The notes beneath the pieces are model-generated. The model searched no databases. It was given only the letters and a program-made list of their open reading frames with translations, and was not told where the DNA came from. A DNA stretch of 64,000 nucleotides from Didymodactylos carnosus. Its lineage: Eukaryota > Rotifera > Eurotatoria > Philodinida > Philodinidae. A program made the position numbers and the translations under genes. Positions 61,360 to 64,000 of the stretch are shown here, piece by piece. How positions within the stretch are numbered: the stretch's first letter is position 1; each line of letters starts with the position of its first letter. The stretch is from assembly GCA_905250885.1 (NCBI GenBank), contig CAJNOQ010000044.1:1-64000 (forward strand), given 5' to 3'.

Positions 61360-62279
61360 ACGGGTGCGCCAGGATAAATATCGCTCTACGTATTTTCTAT
61401 TTTTCTCGTGTTTCTTTAGGACCCTAAGGTTAGTGTTTTTTTAAAAGATGCGCCGCGAAATACTCTACAAAAATATACTTCAACTTTAATTTCAGACCTT
61501 CGATCAAGAAACTACGCAAATTATACGAAAGATGAAAAAAATGAAAACTATCTAAATTTGGTATTTTTTTCGACTTAAACCTTTTTTTCTGCTATTATTT
61601 CCGTAAAAAAGTGTAGTAAAAGAGAGAACGCAGTTCTTTTTGTACTTTTCAATATGCTCTTTCTCGTAGCCTATAAAAAAAATTTTTCTAGAGCAGATGG
61701 TATGCTGAAGAACGAGGTTACAAAAATACGTCAAAAATTGACAGCAAATGTGCCCAAGCAAGGAACGGAAAGCATCAGTGAAGTTTTGATTTTGCAGTTA
61801 GGTAGAGAAGAGCAATCATTTTTGATCAAAACAAATTAGACCCGATCGAAAAATCTTTTGTTTTGATGGAGTTATGGAACTTTTACTAAAAGCACCACTA
61901 TACGTAGAATTTAAAAAATTAATGAAAAATTGCGTGACAACAGATTGAAAAATCATTATTTCTCCATCGATTTTGATGTGAAAAAATTTGAAATGTAGCT
62001 GAAAGATAGAGTGAAGTCACGACTACATAATGGCTGATTCAGGTTTTCTTATTTTCAAAACGTTAACACAAGAAATCGTTTTGGAGTTTGGAAAGTTTTC
62101 ATTTTTTCCGTCTTTCGTATAATTTGCGTAGTTTTCTTGATTGAAGTTCTGAAACTAAAATTTAAGTATGGTTTTGTGAAGTATTTCGTGTCTTTTAAAA
62201 AAACACTAACCTTATGGTCCTAAAGAAACACGAGAAAAATAGAAAATACGTAGAGGGACATTTATCCTGGTATACCCGT
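61360..62279. repeat. Inverted-repeat element with ~185 bp arms, TA duplication
   Basis: TA at 61358-61359 and 62280-62281 flanks ends starting ACGGGTGCGCCAGGATAAAT on the left and ACGGGTATACCAGGATAAAT on the reverse-complemented right. The arms extend to ~61545 and from ~62095. The 920 bp element ends about 200 bases upstream of the EHD start codon and may contribute to its 5' region. No transposase is encoded. Confidence 0.8.
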
Positions 62280-62478
62280 TAAATATGAGTCATGATGAAA
62301 ATTGATTTGATCATCTCTAAAAACGAATGTTGCTGTAAGTCGAATCAAGTTTTGTTCACGATTACAGATCTTTATTTATGACAAAAGCTGAAGTTAAAAT
62401 TATCATATTTTATTATACCTCAAGATTTTATTCTCTATCTCTTCTAATAATATATTTTTGTTTGTTTATTTAGACAGA

Positions 62479-64000
62479 ATGCCGTTCTGGAAGAAAGATC
62501 GAGTGCACGAAGAAATTTATAACAACGTTGCTGAAGGTATGTTTGTCTCTGTGTGCTCAAACTTCTAAAAGTCTTCTAAAAGCTCATATTTGCTACCTAT
62601 TTTAAAAGGTTTACGTTCAGTATATAAAACCAAATTAATGCCATTAGAAGAGACGTACAAGTTTCATGAGTTTCATTCACCTCCGTTAGATGATTCTGAT
62701 TTTGAAGCGAAACCAATGGTATTATTAGTTGGTCAATATTCTGTAGGAAAAACGTCATTTATTCGATATGTATTAAATGAAGATTTTCCAGGAATTCGAA
62801 TTGGTCCAGAACCTACAACAGATTCTTTTATAGCCGTTATGCACGGACAAAATAATGGAACAGTACCCGGTAAATGCTATTTATAAAACTCTAATAATTT
62901 TGTGAGAGTATGTCTACGGCATAAGATCTATGAGAATTGAATTAAAGTATTCTGTTATTTCATAGTAAATAAACCGTTCATGATATTTTTGTGAAGAATG
63001 ACAAGCTCTTGGTGATATATTGACCCAATAGCATACTATCTCATCGTACTCTAAATTAAAAGAGCTTACTATGCTATACCGGTGCTATACGATAGAGATT
63101 AGTCCCTAGATTATCTCTTTAATCTTTAATTTTGTTCTTTTTTCTAGGTAATGCGTTAGTTGTTGATCCATCAAAACCTTTTCGTTGTTTAACTAAATTT
63201 GGTAATGCATTTTTAAATCGTTTCGTCTGTTCAAATGTCAAGAATGATGTATTAGAGTCAATTACATTTATCGATACACCTGGCATCCTCTCAGGTGAAA
63301 AACAACGTGTTGATCGTGGCTATGAATTTTCTCAAGTATTAGAATGGTTTGCTGATAGATGTGATCGTATTTTGTTGTTGTTTGATGCCCATAAACTCGA
63401 TATATCCGATGAATTAAAACGATGTATTGAAGTTTTAAAACGAAATGATGATAAAATTAGAATTGTACTTAATAAAGCAGATATGATTGATCATCAAGAA
63501 TTAATGAGAGTTTATGGAGCACTCATGTGGTCACTTGGCAAAGTCTTAAACACACCGGAAGTGTGTCGAGTTTATGTTGGATCTTTTTGGTCGAAACCAT
63601 TACATTTTGATTCAAATAGACGATTATTCGAATTAGAAACAAAAGATTTGTTGGACGATTTGGAATCATTACCAAAAACAGCAACATTGAGAAAATTAAA
63701 CGATTTAATTAAACGAGCAAGATTAGCCAAAGTAGATCGTGTATAAAGGAAATAGTTTATTGTTTATTCTCTATTCTTATTTATCTTAGGTTCATGCACT
63801 CATTATCAGTGAATTGAAAGAAAATATGCCTAGTGTATTTGGAAAAGATTCAAAACGTAAAGAACTAATTTCAGTAAGTATTTTATCATTATGTAGTTTG
63901 CTAACATTTTTATGATTATACATATTATTTTATTTTAGAAACTTAGTATTGTTTATGAGAAGATTCAACGTGAACAGAATATTCCACTTGGTGATTTTCC
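62479..64000 (+). CDS. EHD: EH-domain-containing protein (EHD1/3-like), 5' part
   Basis: A dynamin-related ATPase that remodels endocytic recycling membranes. Five exons are visible: 62479-62536, 62609-62869, 63148-63731, 63790-63873 and 63939 onward, running off the window end. Phases close at every junction. The N-terminus (MPFWKKDRVHEE) is followed by the P-loop GQYSVGKTSF (residues 61-70), the block RIGPEPTTDSFIAVMHG, the G3-like DTPGILSGEKQRVDRGY, WFADRCDRILLLFDAHKLDI, the G4 motif NKAD and the helical domain RARLAK/VHALIISELKENMP. The C-terminal EH domain would lie beyond the window. The P-loop reads SVGKTS where the family usually has STGKTT; the Mg-binding hydroxyl is kept. An acceptor-like TTATTTAG ends 5 bases before the ATG. 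Confidence 0.95.

Larger units (their letters stand above)
55177..62478. other. Gene-free stretch between PIG-V and EHD (divergent genes)
   Basis: A 7.3 kb region, longer than expected for a simple shared promoter. It contains repeat elements at ~57197-57512, 59486-59628, ~59735-60020 and 61360-62279, a mixed (TA)n/(GA)n microsatellite at 58664-58711, and a short stretch of GAGTC/GACTC words at 60445-60500. No exon was recognised. Confidence 0.55.

Overview
The window looks like a piece of a bdelloid rotifer nuclear genome. It is AT-rich, its genes are clearly animal-type and split by many short introns (mostly about 50-80 bp, GT-AG), it carries an F-box protein of a style abundant in bdelloids, and it is crowded with small terminal-inverted-repeat (TIR) elements. 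The bdelloid assignment is inference from gene style; no marker gene here proves it.

Layout. 1-3459: no gene, three inverted-repeat elements (one piggyBac-like with TTAA flanks). 3460-4978 (-): S-adenosylmethionine synthetase, complete, 4 exons. 4979-11909: no gene, one 3 x 25 bp tandem repeat and four inverted-repeat elements. 11910-13877 (+): amidase-signature enzyme, 4 exons. 14547-16998 (+): phosphatidylserine synthase 2, 9 exons. 19232-19504 (-): possible small single-pass membrane protein. 20398-22097 (+): F-box protein, 2 exons. 22098-27267: tRNA-Arg(TCT) on the minus strand, lying between two inverted copies of an ~85 bp sequence 3.1 kb apart. 27268 to about 41638 (-), possibly to 42649: SLC4-family Na+-coupled bicarbonate transporter, at least 23 exons, with two giant introns filled by inverted-repeat elements. 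42650-49031: no gene. 49032-53100 (-): PPP4R4-like HEAT-repeat protein, 17 exons. 53304-55176 (-): PIG-V GPI mannosyltransferase, 3 exons, only 203 bp upstream of PPP4R4. 55177-62478: no gene, several more elements. 62479-64000 (+): EHD-family membrane-remodelling ATPase, cut off by the window end.

The genes are unrelated housekeeping functions (methyl donor synthesis, phospholipid and GPI anchor synthesis, pH/ion transport, phosphatase targeting, endocytic recycling). They do not form a pathway. MAT, PTDSS2, PIG-V, PPP4R4 and SLC4 were rebuilt exon by exon: splice sites and phases close and the lengths match the vertebrate proteins. No retrovirus-like or LTR element was recognised.

The most interesting non-gene signal is the repeat layer: more than fifteen compact fold-back elements, several with clear TA or TTAA target duplications, some sharing ends, and one ~30 bp module recurring at five places in otherwise different elements. 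I did not find convincing evidence of a new multi-gene system.
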